Shown here in pieces: positions 1 through 5,139 of a stretch of 8,880 bases of DNA. A program made the position numbers and the translations under genes. Origin of the DNA: DATJJW01 sp035491935 (GTDB taxonomy: Bacteria; Pseudomonadota; Alphaproteobacteria; ATCC43930; CGMCC-115725); the NCBI GenBank assembly GCA_035491935.1, contig DATJJW010000221.1, positions 1 through 8,880 on the forward strand. The letters are read 5' to 3'. The notes below the pieces were generated by a model that was given only the letters and a program-made list of their open reading frames with translations, was not told where the DNA came from and ran no database searches. Numbering within the stretch: the stretch's first letter is position 1; each line of letters opens with the position of its first letter.

Positions 1-351
1 GCCGGCCTGGGTATAGAGGTTCTGGCCGTTGAAGGTGGTCGTGCCGTTGGGCGAGATCGCGGGCGGCGCCTTGACGACGAAAAAGCCGCTGCCGGAAATC
101 GCCAGATTGGTATTGGTCGACGTCCCCACGGCTGAGCCGGCCAGCGAGTTCATGTAGACCGGCGTGGCGATGACGCCGCCCGGCGCGTTGTAGGACTGGT
201 TCGACTGGGTGACGAGCTCGGTGAAGGCCGTGCCGACATCCTTGTAACCAATGGTCTGCGAGTTCGCGATGTTGTTCGAAATGTTGCCCAAAGCATCCTG
301 CTGGGCATCGAGACCGCTGACCGCAGTGGTGAGTGAACCGAAAAGGCTCAT
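1..351 (-). CDS. flgE: Flagellar hook protein FlgE-like, N-terminal part (runs off left edge)
   Basis: The 117 visible codons encode the N-terminus of a rod/hook-family axial flagellar protein. It begins MSLFGSLTTAVSGLDAQQDA, then has the heptad-like LGNISNNIANSQTIGYK segment (residues 21-37) typical of the flagellar basal-body rod domain. TNLAISGSGFFVV (81-93) matches the conserved 'nLaI.G.GFFvv' block of FlgE/FlgF/FlgG. FlgE polymerises into the extracellular hook joining rod and filament. The ATG at 349-351 is preceded by a good ribosome binding site, GGAGGT at 361-366 on the complement, nine bases away. The gene is divergent from flbT and has a sigma-54-like promoter (391-405). FlgE is preferred from the start sequence and the context; FlgF or FlgG cannot be excluded from the N-terminus alone. 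The reading frame is open to the window edge, so the C-terminus is unseen. Confidence 0.85.
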   Translation of the reverse strand, partial: MSLFGSLTTAVSGLDAQQDALGNISNNIANSQTIGYKDVGTAFTELVTQSNQSYNAPGGVIATPVYMNSLAGSAVGTSTNTNLAISGSGFFVVKAPPAISPNGTTTFNGQNLYTQAG

Positions 352-360
352 GGGACCTGG

Positions 361-366
361 ACCTCC
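361..366 (-). promoter_or_regulatory. Ribosome binding site of flgE
   Basis: The complement reads GGAGGT, nine bases upstream of the ATG at 349-351. It is a near-perfect Shine-Dalgarno sequence and fixes the start of the hook gene. Confidence 0.7.
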
Positions 367-390
367 AGAGATTCGTCTGCAGAGGCTCCC

Positions 391-405
391 GCAAAAGCCG
401 TTCCA
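391..405 (-). promoter_or_regulatory. Sigma-54 (RpoN) type promoter for flgE
   Basis: The complement reads TGGAACGGCTTTTGC. This fits the RpoN consensus TGGCACG-N4-TTGC at ten of eleven fixed positions, with the invariant GG (-24) and GC (-12) correctly ten bases apart. Transcription would begin near 379, giving a leader of about 28 bases before the flgE ATG that contains its ribosome binding site. Hook genes of Caulobacter-type flagellar cascades are sigma-54 dependent, so motif, position and gene agree. An enhancer-like dyad lies about 90-125 bases upstream of the predicted start point. Confidence 0.65.
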
Positions 406-466
406 GCCGAAAATCCTTCTATATCAGTGGTTTGGTCAGGTTTGGCTCGGTGCGGTCATTGCCGGG

Positions 467-504
467 CGGCAGTTTTTGCCGGGCATGCGGGGCAAAACCG
501 GCCG
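467..504. promoter_or_regulatory. Imperfect 38-bp dyad, candidate activator site for flgE/flbT
   Basis: Two 18-base elements face each other around a 2-base centre (485-486). The complement of 467-484 reads GCCCGGCAAAAACTGCCG and the plus strand of 487-504 reads GCGGGGCAAAACCGGCCG; they agree at 14 of 18 positions. Element one also contains a perfect CGGCA/TGCCG inverted repeat. From memory this resembles the Caulobacter ftr element bound by the sigma-54 activator FlbD; that comparison is unverified. The site lies between the divergent flagellar genes, at the distance expected for an RpoN enhancer. Confidence 0.45.
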
Positions 505-556
505 ATCCTGCCGCCCGGGCTCACGCTTCAATGTTCCCTGCGACGCGATCCGGCTC

Positions 557-576
557 TACTATGTCAGCTTCTGACA
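557..576 (+). promoter_or_regulatory. Possible flbT promoter -10 and adjacent inverted repeat
   Basis: TACTAT at 557-562 resembles a -10 box, but the matching -35 (TTCCCT, 534-539, 17-base spacer) is poor. Directly after it, TGTCAG (562-567) and CTGACA (571-576) form a perfect 6-bp inverted repeat around CTT, ending 14 bases before the flbT ribosome binding site. It could be a small operator or a leader hairpin. No sigma-54 site with correct spacing was found on this strand. Confidence 0.25.
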
Positions 577-590
577 ATAGGGATTGCCCC

Positions 591-595
591 AAGGA
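591..595 (+). promoter_or_regulatory. Ribosome binding site of flbT
   Basis: AAGGA lies six bases before the ATG at 602. It selects that start over the in-frame TTG at 584, which would put the ribosome binding site inside the coding region. Confidence 0.6.
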
Positions 596-601
596 CACTT
601 C

Positions 602-1117
602 ATGCCTCTGTCCATTCCGCTGCCCGCGGGCGCCAAGATCATCATCAACGGCGCGGTGATCGAGAACAGCGGCACGGCCAATATCACGCTGGCCGTGCAT
701 AACAAGGCCAACATCCTGCGCGACAAGGACGTGCTGACCCAGGCCGAGGCGGATACGCCGGCCAAGGAGATCTACCACTCCATCCAGAACGCCTATCTCT
801 TCGAGAACAATCGGCAGGAATGGCTGGATTTGTCGGTCCTGCTCATGGAGCAGTTCGTGCTCGCCAATCCCGACGGGGCGGCGACCGTGGAACATGTGCG
901 GGAACTGATGCAGGAGGACAAGCTCTATAACGCGCTGCGCGCCTCGCGCCGTCTCATCGCGCTCGAAGCCGGCGAGGCGCCGGAACCGGTGCCACCCTCG
1001 GCCAAGCCCGCGCCGCACCAGGCCGCTCCCGCCTCCCGTCAGAAAGAGATCGGCTCGATCAAGGATCAGATTGCCGAGCTCGAGAAGCGGATCGCCGCCC
1101 TCGATCAGGGCGAATAG
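602..1117 (+). CDS. flbT: Flagellar biosynthesis repressor FlbT
   Basis: The 171-residue product opens with MPLSIPLPAGAKIIINGAVI, the characteristic FlbT start, followed by AVHNKANILRDKDVLT (31-46) and an Asn/Gln/Leu-rich core EIYHSIQNAYLFENN (56-70). FlbT is an alphaproteobacterial post-transcriptional regulator. In Caulobacter it acts at the 5' untranslated region of flagellin mRNA to couple flagellin synthesis to hook completion. After the conserved core (about residues 1-122) there is a Pro/Ala-rich linker (126-145) and then a charged, probably coiled-coil tail (about 147-168, KEIGSIKDQIAELEKRIAAL). This tail makes the protein longer than the roughly 130-150 residues I recall for the family. 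The start is the ATG six bases after AAGGA. It is divergent from the hook gene and 14 bases upstream of an acetyltransferase gene. The usual partner flaF is not in the window. Confidence 0.93.
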   Translation: MPLSIPLPAGAKIIINGAVIENSGTANITLAVHNKANILRDKDVLTQAEADTPAKEIYHSIQNAYLFENNRQEWLDLSVLLMEQFVLANPDGAATVEHVRELMQEDKLYNALRASRRLIALEAGEAPEPVPPSAKPAPHQAAPASRQKEIGSIKDQIAELEKRIAALDQGE

Positions 1118-1131
1118 CCGGAGCGCGGAGA

Positions 1132-1617
1132 ATGCAGCTATCCGGCAGAGGGGCCAAGGAAGGGCAGGCGGCTGGAAGCCAGCCGACCGATGGCGCGCCG
1201 GGCTTGCGTGTCGACGTGACGTCGCTGCCGGATGCTGCCGATGTCGCGGTGCTGGAACGGGGGCTGCACGCCTATGAGGCGGCTCGGCTGGGCCCGCCCG
1301 GCCATGGACATTTCGCCGTGCTGCTGCGCGACGACCGCGACCGGGTGATCGGTGGCGTCGACGGTCATGTCATGTGGCGCCGGCTGTTCATCAAGACGGT
1401 CTGGCTGCCGGAGACGGTGCGCGGCCGCGGCTGGGGTACGCGGCTGATGCAGGAAGTCGAGCGGGAGGCACGGCGCCGCGCCTGCCTCAGCATCTGGCTG
1501 ACGGCGTTGGGGCCGCGCGCCTGCCATTTCTACCGGCGCCTGGGCTTCGAGGTCATCGGCGTGCTCGAGGATTACGTGTTGGGCGAGCCGCTCTACACGC
1601 TGCACAAGATTTTCTGA
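1132..1617 (+). CDS. GNAT family N-acetyltransferase
   Basis: A 161-residue protein with a GNAT fold signature. VIGGVDGHV (72-80) looks like beta-strand 4, RGRGWGTRLM (97-106) is the R/Q-x-x-G-x-G/A acetyl-CoA pyrophosphate loop of motif A, and CHFYRRLGFEVIGVLEDY (131-148) is the 'a..fYer.GF' motif B. It should transfer acetyl from acetyl-CoA to an amine; the substrate cannot be read from sequence. The start follows GGAG at 1120-1123 with eight bases of spacing. The first 24 residues are low in complexity and not part of the fold, so a later start is possible. It begins 14 bases after the flbT stop and is probably co-transcribed with it, but a flagellar role is only a guess from position. Confidence 0.82.
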   Translation: MQLSGRGAKEGQAAGSQPTDGAPGLRVDVTSLPDAADVAVLERGLHAYEAARLGPPGHGHFAVLLRDDRDRVIGGVDGHVMWRRLFIKTVWLPETVRGRGWGTRLMQEVEREARRRACLSIWLTALGPRACHFYRRLGFEVIGVLEDYVLGEPLYTLHKIF

Positions 1618-1624
1618 GAGACTG

Positions 1625-1651
1625 TTCCCGACGCCGCTCTGGCTGGCGGGA
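1625..1651. terminator. Weak hairpin between convergent genes
   Basis: TCCCG (1626-1630) can pair with CGGGA (1647-1651), with a bulged GC-rich inner part, in the 46-base gap between the acetyltransferase and diguanylate cyclase stops. No T-run follows on either strand, so it is a poor intrinsic terminator at best. Confidence 0.2.
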
Positions 1652-1663
1652 TGGACTTCTAGA

Positions 1664-2542
1664 CTAAATCGCGGCGTCGATGACGACGCGGTTGCGGCCG
1701 GCGCGCTTGGCCCGGTAGGGCGCGCGGTCGGCACGGGTGAGCAGCCTCTCCAGCGAACCGTCGGCCTTGGTGTAGCGCGCGGCTCCGATGCTGGTCGTGA
1801 CCGTCATGTCGCCGGCGCTGGTCGAAATGGGGGTGGCGCAGAGCGAGATGCGGACGCGCTCACCGATCTCGGCCGCCTCACCCAGATCCGTCTCCGGCAA
1901 CAGGACCACGAACTCCTCGCCACCATAGCGGGCGAAGATGTCGCCCTTGCGGATGGTGACGCGGCAGACATCGGCAAAATGGCGCAATACCTCGTCGCCG
2001 CCGACATGACCCAGCGTGTCATTGACTGTCTTGAAGTGGTCGATGTCGATCATCAGCACGGCAAGCTGCTGCTCGCGCAGGATCGCATGTTCGCCCAGCT
2101 CGAACAGGTGGCGCCGCGAGAACGCGCCGGTCAGCACGTCGGTGGTCGCCATCTTCTGCAGCTCCTCGGTCAGCTGCACGCGCTGTTCGACCTCGGCGGC
2201 CAGCACCTTGTTCAGCGCCAGCAGCGCCTGGGCCTGGTCGGCGAGGCGCTGCTTGGCGGTATGCAATTCGAGCTGCATGCGGTCGCTGAGCCGGACCAGG
2301 CGCCGTTGCTCCTGATAGCTCTTGCAGTAGGCCTCTTTGAGCGTCGTCACGCTCATGGCGACGGTATGCAGATGGGCCAGCATCTGCTCCGCCTCGAGGA
2401 TCACCTTCTCTTCGGTGAAGAAGAGGCTGAAATCGTCTTCGTCTTTCGGTAAGCCGGTGTCCTTGGCCGAGACGTCCTTCAAGGCGGCGCCTTTCTTCAT
2501 CTTGGCCAACTCCCTACCCGCATCCGAATCATTGTCATTCAT
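1664..2542 (-). CDS. siaD: Diguanylate cyclase (GGDEF), SiaD-like output of a SiaBC module
   Basis: A 292-residue soluble protein that should make c-di-GMP from two GTP. A charged N-terminus (1-40) leads into a long helical, coiled-coil-like stalk (about 42-130), followed by a GGDEF domain (about 133-290). The active-site signature is GGEEF (207-211), with metal and substrate residues D166, N174, D183 and E209 in PleD-like spacing. RKGD (198-201), five residues upstream, is an intact RxxD inhibitory site, so product feedback is likely. There is no receiver, PAS or membrane segment. In P. aeruginosa SiaD the N-terminal helices are where SiaC binds and promotes active oligomers, so the stalk here is the likely docking site. 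ADRAPYRAK (271-279) has Pro where the family nearly always has Leu. It is the last gene of the siaB-siaC-siaD-like unit, 19 bases after siaC; a GGCGGGG stretch in the gap is the likely ribosome binding site. Confidence 0.88.
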   Translation of the reverse strand: MNDNDSDAGRELAKMKKGAALKDVSAKDTGLPKDEDDFSLFFTEEKVILEAEQMLAHLHTVAMSVTTLKEAYCKSYQEQRRLVRLSDRMQLELHTAKQRLADQAQALLALNKVLAAEVEQRVQLTEELQKMATTDVLTGAFSRRHLFELGEHAILREQQLAVLMIDIDHFKTVNDTLGHVGGDEVLRHFADVCRVTIRKGDIFARYGGEEFVVLLPETDLGEAAEIGERVRISLCATPISTSAGDMTVTTSIGAARYTKADGSLERLLTRADRAPYRAKRAGRNRVVIDAAI

Positions 2543-2561
2543 CGGCGATCGCGACCCCGCC

Positions 2562-2960
2562 TCATGCCTCTACGACGTCCGGGCAGAGATTGAAGGCGCA
2601 GCCATCGAAGTCCTGCGCGAAATCCTCGCCGAATTCCTGCATCGCATCGTCATCTTCGCCATAGTGCCAGTTGACCGTGGCATCGTGGCCGTCCTTGGCC
2701 GCGTTCTCCAAAAGCTGGAACAGGTTCATCAACGCCTTGGCACTGCTGCTGTTGAAATACTGCAGCGTGATGTCGAAGGTGATGCGGCGCGGGTTTTCCG
2801 AATCGACGAATTCGCGCAGCGATTGGAGCAGGGGGCCGAAGAAGCGTGCCGTGTCCTCTGGATAGGACTCGCCCTTGATGGCGAATTGACCCGCCTCGAA
2901 ATCGAAGGCGACCTCGGGCGACCGGTCCGTCGCTGCTATGTGGATTGCGGTCATGGCCAT
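2562..2960 (-). CDS. siaC: SiaC-like regulatory phosphoprotein (DUF1987)
   Basis: A 132-residue protein matching DUF1987/SiaC along its length: IHIAATDRSPEVAFDFEAG (6-24), the hallmark IKGESYPED (28-36), then LQYFNSSSAKALMNLFQLLE (66-85), and VNWHYGEDDDAMQEFGEDF (96-114). The fold is related to STAS anti-sigma-factor antagonists. In P. aeruginosa, unphosphorylated SiaC binds and activates the diguanylate cyclase SiaD; SiaB phosphorylates it on a threonine and SiaA removes the phosphate. The family consensus around the acceptor is YFNTSS; here it is YFNSSS, so serine (S71) replaces threonine. The ATG overlaps the siaB stop by one base (TGATG), with AAGG ten bases upstream inside siaB, which implies translational coupling. 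Product and partners are well supported; the acceptor residue is inferred by alignment from memory. Confidence 0.88.
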   Translation of the reverse strand: MAMTAIHIAATDRSPEVAFDFEAGQFAIKGESYPEDTARFFGPLLQSLREFVDSENPRRITFDITLQYFNSSSAKALMNLFQLLENAAKDGHDATVNWHYGEDDDAMQEFGEDFAQDFDGCAFNLCPDVVEA

Positions 2961-3511
2961 CAGATATAAGCCTTAAGACAGAAGAACGACGATTTCCCGT
3001 CTGGCGTGGGGTGGAAATCGTATTGCAAGGGGCGCGAGGAACGTCGCGCGATCTCGATCAATCCGACTGTGGCGCCCAGGCTATCGTCTTCCGGCGGCTC
3101 GCGCAGCTTCTCCCGGTAGTAGACGCGGATCGCGTCCTTATCCAGGGTCAGCAGATGTTCGAGTCGGCCGCGCAGCCTCTCGACCCGGTCTTCGGCAATG
3201 AAATTGGCGCAGACGACGAAATACTGGTCGCCCTCGGTGCCGACCATGATCAGCCCGCCGCCCATACCGGGCGGGGTGGCCTGTTTCTGCAGACGCTCGC
3301 CGGAATACCGGATGATGTTCTGCACCTGCTCGATGAAGACCGAGAAGACGCGTTTCATCGTATTGGCATCGGTATCGGACTCGGCCATCTTGCGCTTGAG
3401 CGTCTCGCCCAGCGCGGTCAGCACGCTCTCGGATACGAAGCCGCAATAGGTCAGGACGGCGCCTTCCTGGTCGAGCCTAGTCCGGAAATCTAGATAGGCT
3501 TTCGCCAGCAT
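2960..3511 (-). CDS. siaB: SiaB-like protein kinase (DUF6272)
   Basis: A 183-residue protein resembling SiaB-type kinases, which are degenerate relatives of GHKL/SpoIIAB anti-sigma kinases. Visible marks are an N-box-like helix FSVFIEQVQNIIRYS (56-70, with E61 and N65 placed as the catalytic base and metal ligand), a glycine-rich GMGGGLIMVG (82-91), and LGATVGLIEIARRSS (145-159), matching the family's G-x-G-L-G-L-x-x-x-A-R-K-S ATP-lid region. It should phosphorylate the SiaC-like protein encoded next. CGGAG at 3518-3522 touches an upstream in-frame ATG (3515-3517) directly but stands six bases from the ATG at 3509-3511, so the later start is preferred. The stop overlaps the siaC start. The conserved LGLGL appears as ATVGL, so activity should be tested rather than assumed. 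No SiaA-like phosphatase gene lies upstream within the window. Confidence 0.8.
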   Translation of the reverse strand: MLAKAYLDFRTRLDQEGAVLTYCGFVSESVLTALGETLKRKMAESDTDANTMKRVFSVFIEQVQNIIRYSGERLQKQATPPGMGGGLIMVGTEGDQYFVVCANFIAEDRVERLRGRLEHLLTLDKDAIRVYYREKLREPPEDDSLGATVGLIEIARRSSRPLQYDFHPTPDGKSSFFCLKAYI

Positions 3512-3691
3512 GCGCATCTCCGAAATATCGTCGGCCTGAGCGTGACGATTTTTTCTAAAGGAGCGGTTAACCTTGCCGATCGCTTGGCTTGTCGAGAATT
3601 GGGTGCGTCCGGCATGAAGTGCGGCGATCCGATTTACGGTCCCGGATATCGGCTAGATGGCCCAAGTGAGGGCACGCGGATATCCGGCGAA
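3512..3691. other. Gene-poor stretch between siaB and tRNA-Pro
   Basis: These 180 bases contain no convincing gene. The siaB promoter should lie here; the best candidate on the complement is TCGACA (3592-3597) with a weak -10 GTTAAC about 18 bases on, too weak to assert. A perfect 9-bp inverted repeat, CCGGATATC (3642-3650) with GATATCCGG (3679-3687), encloses a smaller GCCC/GGGC hairpin and lies just downstream of the tRNA on its strand. It may help end tRNA transcription or processing, but there is no T-run. Confidence 0.35.
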
Positions 3692-3768
3692 TGGTCGGAG
3701 TGAGAGGATTCGAACCTCCGGCCCCTAGCTCCCGAAGCTAGTGCTCTACCAGGCTGAGCTACACTCCG
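3692..3768 (-). tRNA. tRNA-Pro, anticodon CGG
   Basis: The complement folds as a complete 77-base tRNA with CCA encoded. The acceptor stem is CGGAGTG (3762-3768) with CACTCCG (3696-3702), the discriminator is A and the CCA occupies 3692-3694. The D-arm starts TAGCTCAGCCTGGTAGAGCA. The anticodon stem CTAGC/GCTAG flanks the loop TTCGGGA, giving anticodon CGG, which reads the proline codon CCG frequent in GC-rich genomes. The T-arm has the standard GGTTCGAATCC. Nothing is missing or mismatched in the stems. Confidence 0.97.
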
Positions 3769-3783
3769 CCGACCGAGACCGCG

Positions 3784-3812
3784 CTTATATCGACCGCCAT
3801 CGGTGCTGGCAA
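3784..3812 (-). promoter_or_regulatory. Sigma-70 type promoter for tRNA-Pro
   Basis: On the complement, TTGCCA (3807-3812) and TATAAG (3784-3789) are separated by exactly 17 bases. Transcription would start near 3777, leaving a leader of about eight bases before the tRNA. The discriminator region (CGCGGTC) is GC-rich, as is common for stable-RNA promoters under stringent control. Confidence 0.65.
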
Positions 3813-3868
3813 CCCCTGTTTCATGGCCATCGCAGCGCATTTCGGTATGGGCGATCCCGCCTTTTTAG

Positions 3869-3888
3869 GGGGCTCGCGCCAAAGCCCC
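3869..3888 (-). terminator. Hairpin after the polyprenyl synthase gene
   Basis: GGGGCT (3869-3874) and AGCCCC (3883-3888) form a perfect 6-bp GC-rich stem with an 8-base loop, 25 bases past the stop of the polyprenyl synthase gene. No T-run follows on the minus strand, so termination would be weak or factor-assisted. Confidence 0.3.
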
Positions 3889-3912
3889 GATATACCCGAC
3901 TTGCGCTTGGCC

Positions 3913-4962
3913 CTAGTAACCGCGTTCCAGGCAGAAGGCGACGACCTCGAGCAAGGCGCGGCGGGCCGGGTTATCCGGGAAGATCGACAGGGCCTCCATG
4001 GCCGCGCGGCCGAAGCTTTCGGCGCGATCCTGGGTCGCCTTCAGCGTGCCGTGGCGTTCGAGCAGCGCGATTGCATGTTCCAGATCGCCATCCTGCAGTT
4101 CCTGGGCTTCCAGGGTCCGGCGCCAGAATTCGCGCTCGGTCGCATCGCCCGCCTGCAGCGCCAGCACGACGGGCAGGGTCATCTTGCCGTCGCGGAAATC
4201 GTCACCCACCGCCTTGCCCAGATCCGCCTGGCGGGCATTGTAGTCGAGTACGTCGTCGATGAGCTGGAAGGCCATGCCGAGGTTCTGGCCATAGGCCTTG
4301 AGCGCTTCGACCTCCGCGGTCGGGCGGGAGGATACCATGCCGCCGATCTCGGAGGCTGCGGCGAAGAGGGCTGCAGTCTTGGCCGAGATGACGTCGAGAT
4401 AGGCCTGTTCCGTCGTCTCGATGTCGTTGGCGGTGATGAGCTGCAGCACCTCGCCCTCGGCGATGACGGCGGAAGCGTTGGACAGCACGCGCAGCACGTC
4501 CAGCGAGCCATCGCGCACCATGAGCTGGAAGGCGCGGCTGAACAGGAAGTCGCCGACCAGCACCGAGGGCTTGTTGCCCCAGACTGCATTGGCAGTGGCG
4601 AGGCCGCGGCGCAGGTCGCTGGCATCGACCACATCGTCATGCAGCAATGTGGCGGTGTGGATGAACTCGACCGTCGCGGCCAGCAGTAGGTGCCGTTCGC
4701 CCTCATAGCCGCAGAGCTTGGCGCAGGCGAGCGTCAGGATCGGCCTGAGCCGCTTGCCGCCGGCCGAGACGATATGGCTGGCCAGTTGCGGGATCAGCGG
4801 CACGGGGCTGTCGACATGCCGGACGATCAACTCGTTGACCAGCTTCAGATCGTCCTTGACCAGCGCCATGATGGCGTCGAGCGACGGCTTGGCGGCTGTT
4901 CCGTCGATACGGGTCTTGCGCGCGACTGTATTCTGATATCCGGGCACTGCCGCCAAAACCAT
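3913..4962 (-). CDS. ispB: Long-chain polyprenyl diphosphate synthase (IspB-like)
   Basis: A trans-isoprenyl diphosphate synthase of 349 residues. It condenses isopentenyl diphosphate units onto an allylic primer to build the ubiquinone side chain. GGKRLRP (68-74) binds isopentenyl diphosphate. The first aspartate-rich motif is DDVVD (109-113) within LLHDDVVDASDLRRG, and the second is DDVLD (236-240) within QLIDDVLDY. GDDFRDGKMTLP (253-264) is typical of the family. The residue five before the first motif is Ala104, a small residue as in E. coli octaprenyl synthase, implying a C40-C50 product; exact length cannot be read. The ATG at 4960-4962 follows GGGAG closely. An in-frame ATG at 4981-4983 would add seven residues that look non-conserved and has no ribosome binding site. 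It is divergent from the TrmN6-like gene, an arrangement I recall in other Alphaproteobacteria. Confidence 0.92.
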   Translation of the reverse strand: MVLAAVPGYQNTVARKTRIDGTAAKPSLDAIMALVKDDLKLVNELIVRHVDSPVPLIPQLASHIVSAGGKRLRPILTLACAKLCGYEGERHLLLAATVEFIHTATLLHDDVVDASDLRRGLATANAVWGNKPSVLVGDFLFSRAFQLMVRDGSLDVLRVLSNASAVIAEGEVLQLITANDIETTEQAYLDVISAKTAALFAAASEIGGMVSSRPTAEVEALKAYGQNLGMAFQLIDDVLDYNARQADLGKAVGDDFRDGKMTLPVVLALQAGDATEREFWRRTLEAQELQDGDLEHAIALLERHGTLKATQDRAESFGRAAMEALSIFPDNPARRALLEVVAFCLERGY

Positions 4963-5021
4963 TTCTCCCAAGGCCGGGCACATCCTAAGGCATGGCCGGC
5001 GTCTGAAAATCCTGTGTCGCG

Positions 5022-5027
5022 GTTATA
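5022..5027 (-). promoter_or_regulatory. Possible -10 box for the polyprenyl synthase gene
   Basis: The complement reads TATAAC, 59 bases upstream of the ATG. The sequence 17 bases further up (TCCACT) is a poor -35. It is listed because it is the only good -10 in the divergent spacer on this strand. Confidence 0.3.
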
Positions 5028-5050
5028 GCGTCTTCGTTACCAATAGTGGA

Positions 5051-5073
5051 CCCCGGATTCTCGTGATCCGGGG
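5051..5073. repeat. Perfect 8-bp GC-rich palindrome in divergent spacer
   Basis: CCCCGGAT (5051-5058) and ATCCGGGG (5066-5073) are exact inverted copies around the 7-base loop TCTCGTG. It recalls the CCCCGGAT-type intergenic palindromes scattered in many alphaproteobacterial genomes (a memory, not a search). It lies between divergent genes, so a terminator role is unlikely unless it insulates them; a REP-like element or operator fits better. Confidence 0.45.
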
Positions 5074-5090
5074 CTTATTCCTGTTCCATT

Positions 5091-5130
5091 GCGTGATTTG
5101 GCATGGGGCAGTGTGATTTGCCATAGGGAA
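5091..5130. repeat. Two-copy 20-bp tandem repeat upstream of trmN6-like gene
   Basis: Bases 5091-5110 and 5111-5130 agree at 16 of 20 positions and share GTGATTTG (5093-5100 and 5113-5120) followed by G/C-CAT-x-GGG. The second copy contains AGGGA (5125-5129), the likely ribosome binding site of the next gene. With so short a repeat, chance is possible. Confidence 0.35.
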
Positions 5131-5139
5131 TGACGGCTA

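Noticed and set aside
573..587. Sigma-54 promoter for flbT at TGACAAT...TTGC
   Set aside because: The GG is GA, the spacing between the two elements is one base too long, and it would overlap the ribosome binding site.
3548..3555. T-run as an intrinsic terminator on the plus strand
   Set aside because: No stable hairpin precedes it and no plus-strand gene ends nearby.
3525..3560. FliA (sigma-28) promoter for siaB, from GCCGACGA on the minus strand
   Set aside because: The -10-like block matches six of eight bases of GCCGATAA, but the -35 at the correct distance is only an A-run with little similarity.
3614..3703. A 29-codon plus-strand frame between siaB and the tRNA
   Set aside because: It ends inside the antisense of the tRNA, has no ribosome binding site and no conserved look.
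3823..4689. A 288-residue plus-strand frame opposite the polyprenyl synthase
   Set aside because: It is antisense to a gene with every catalytic motif intact, and its translation shows no recognisable domain.
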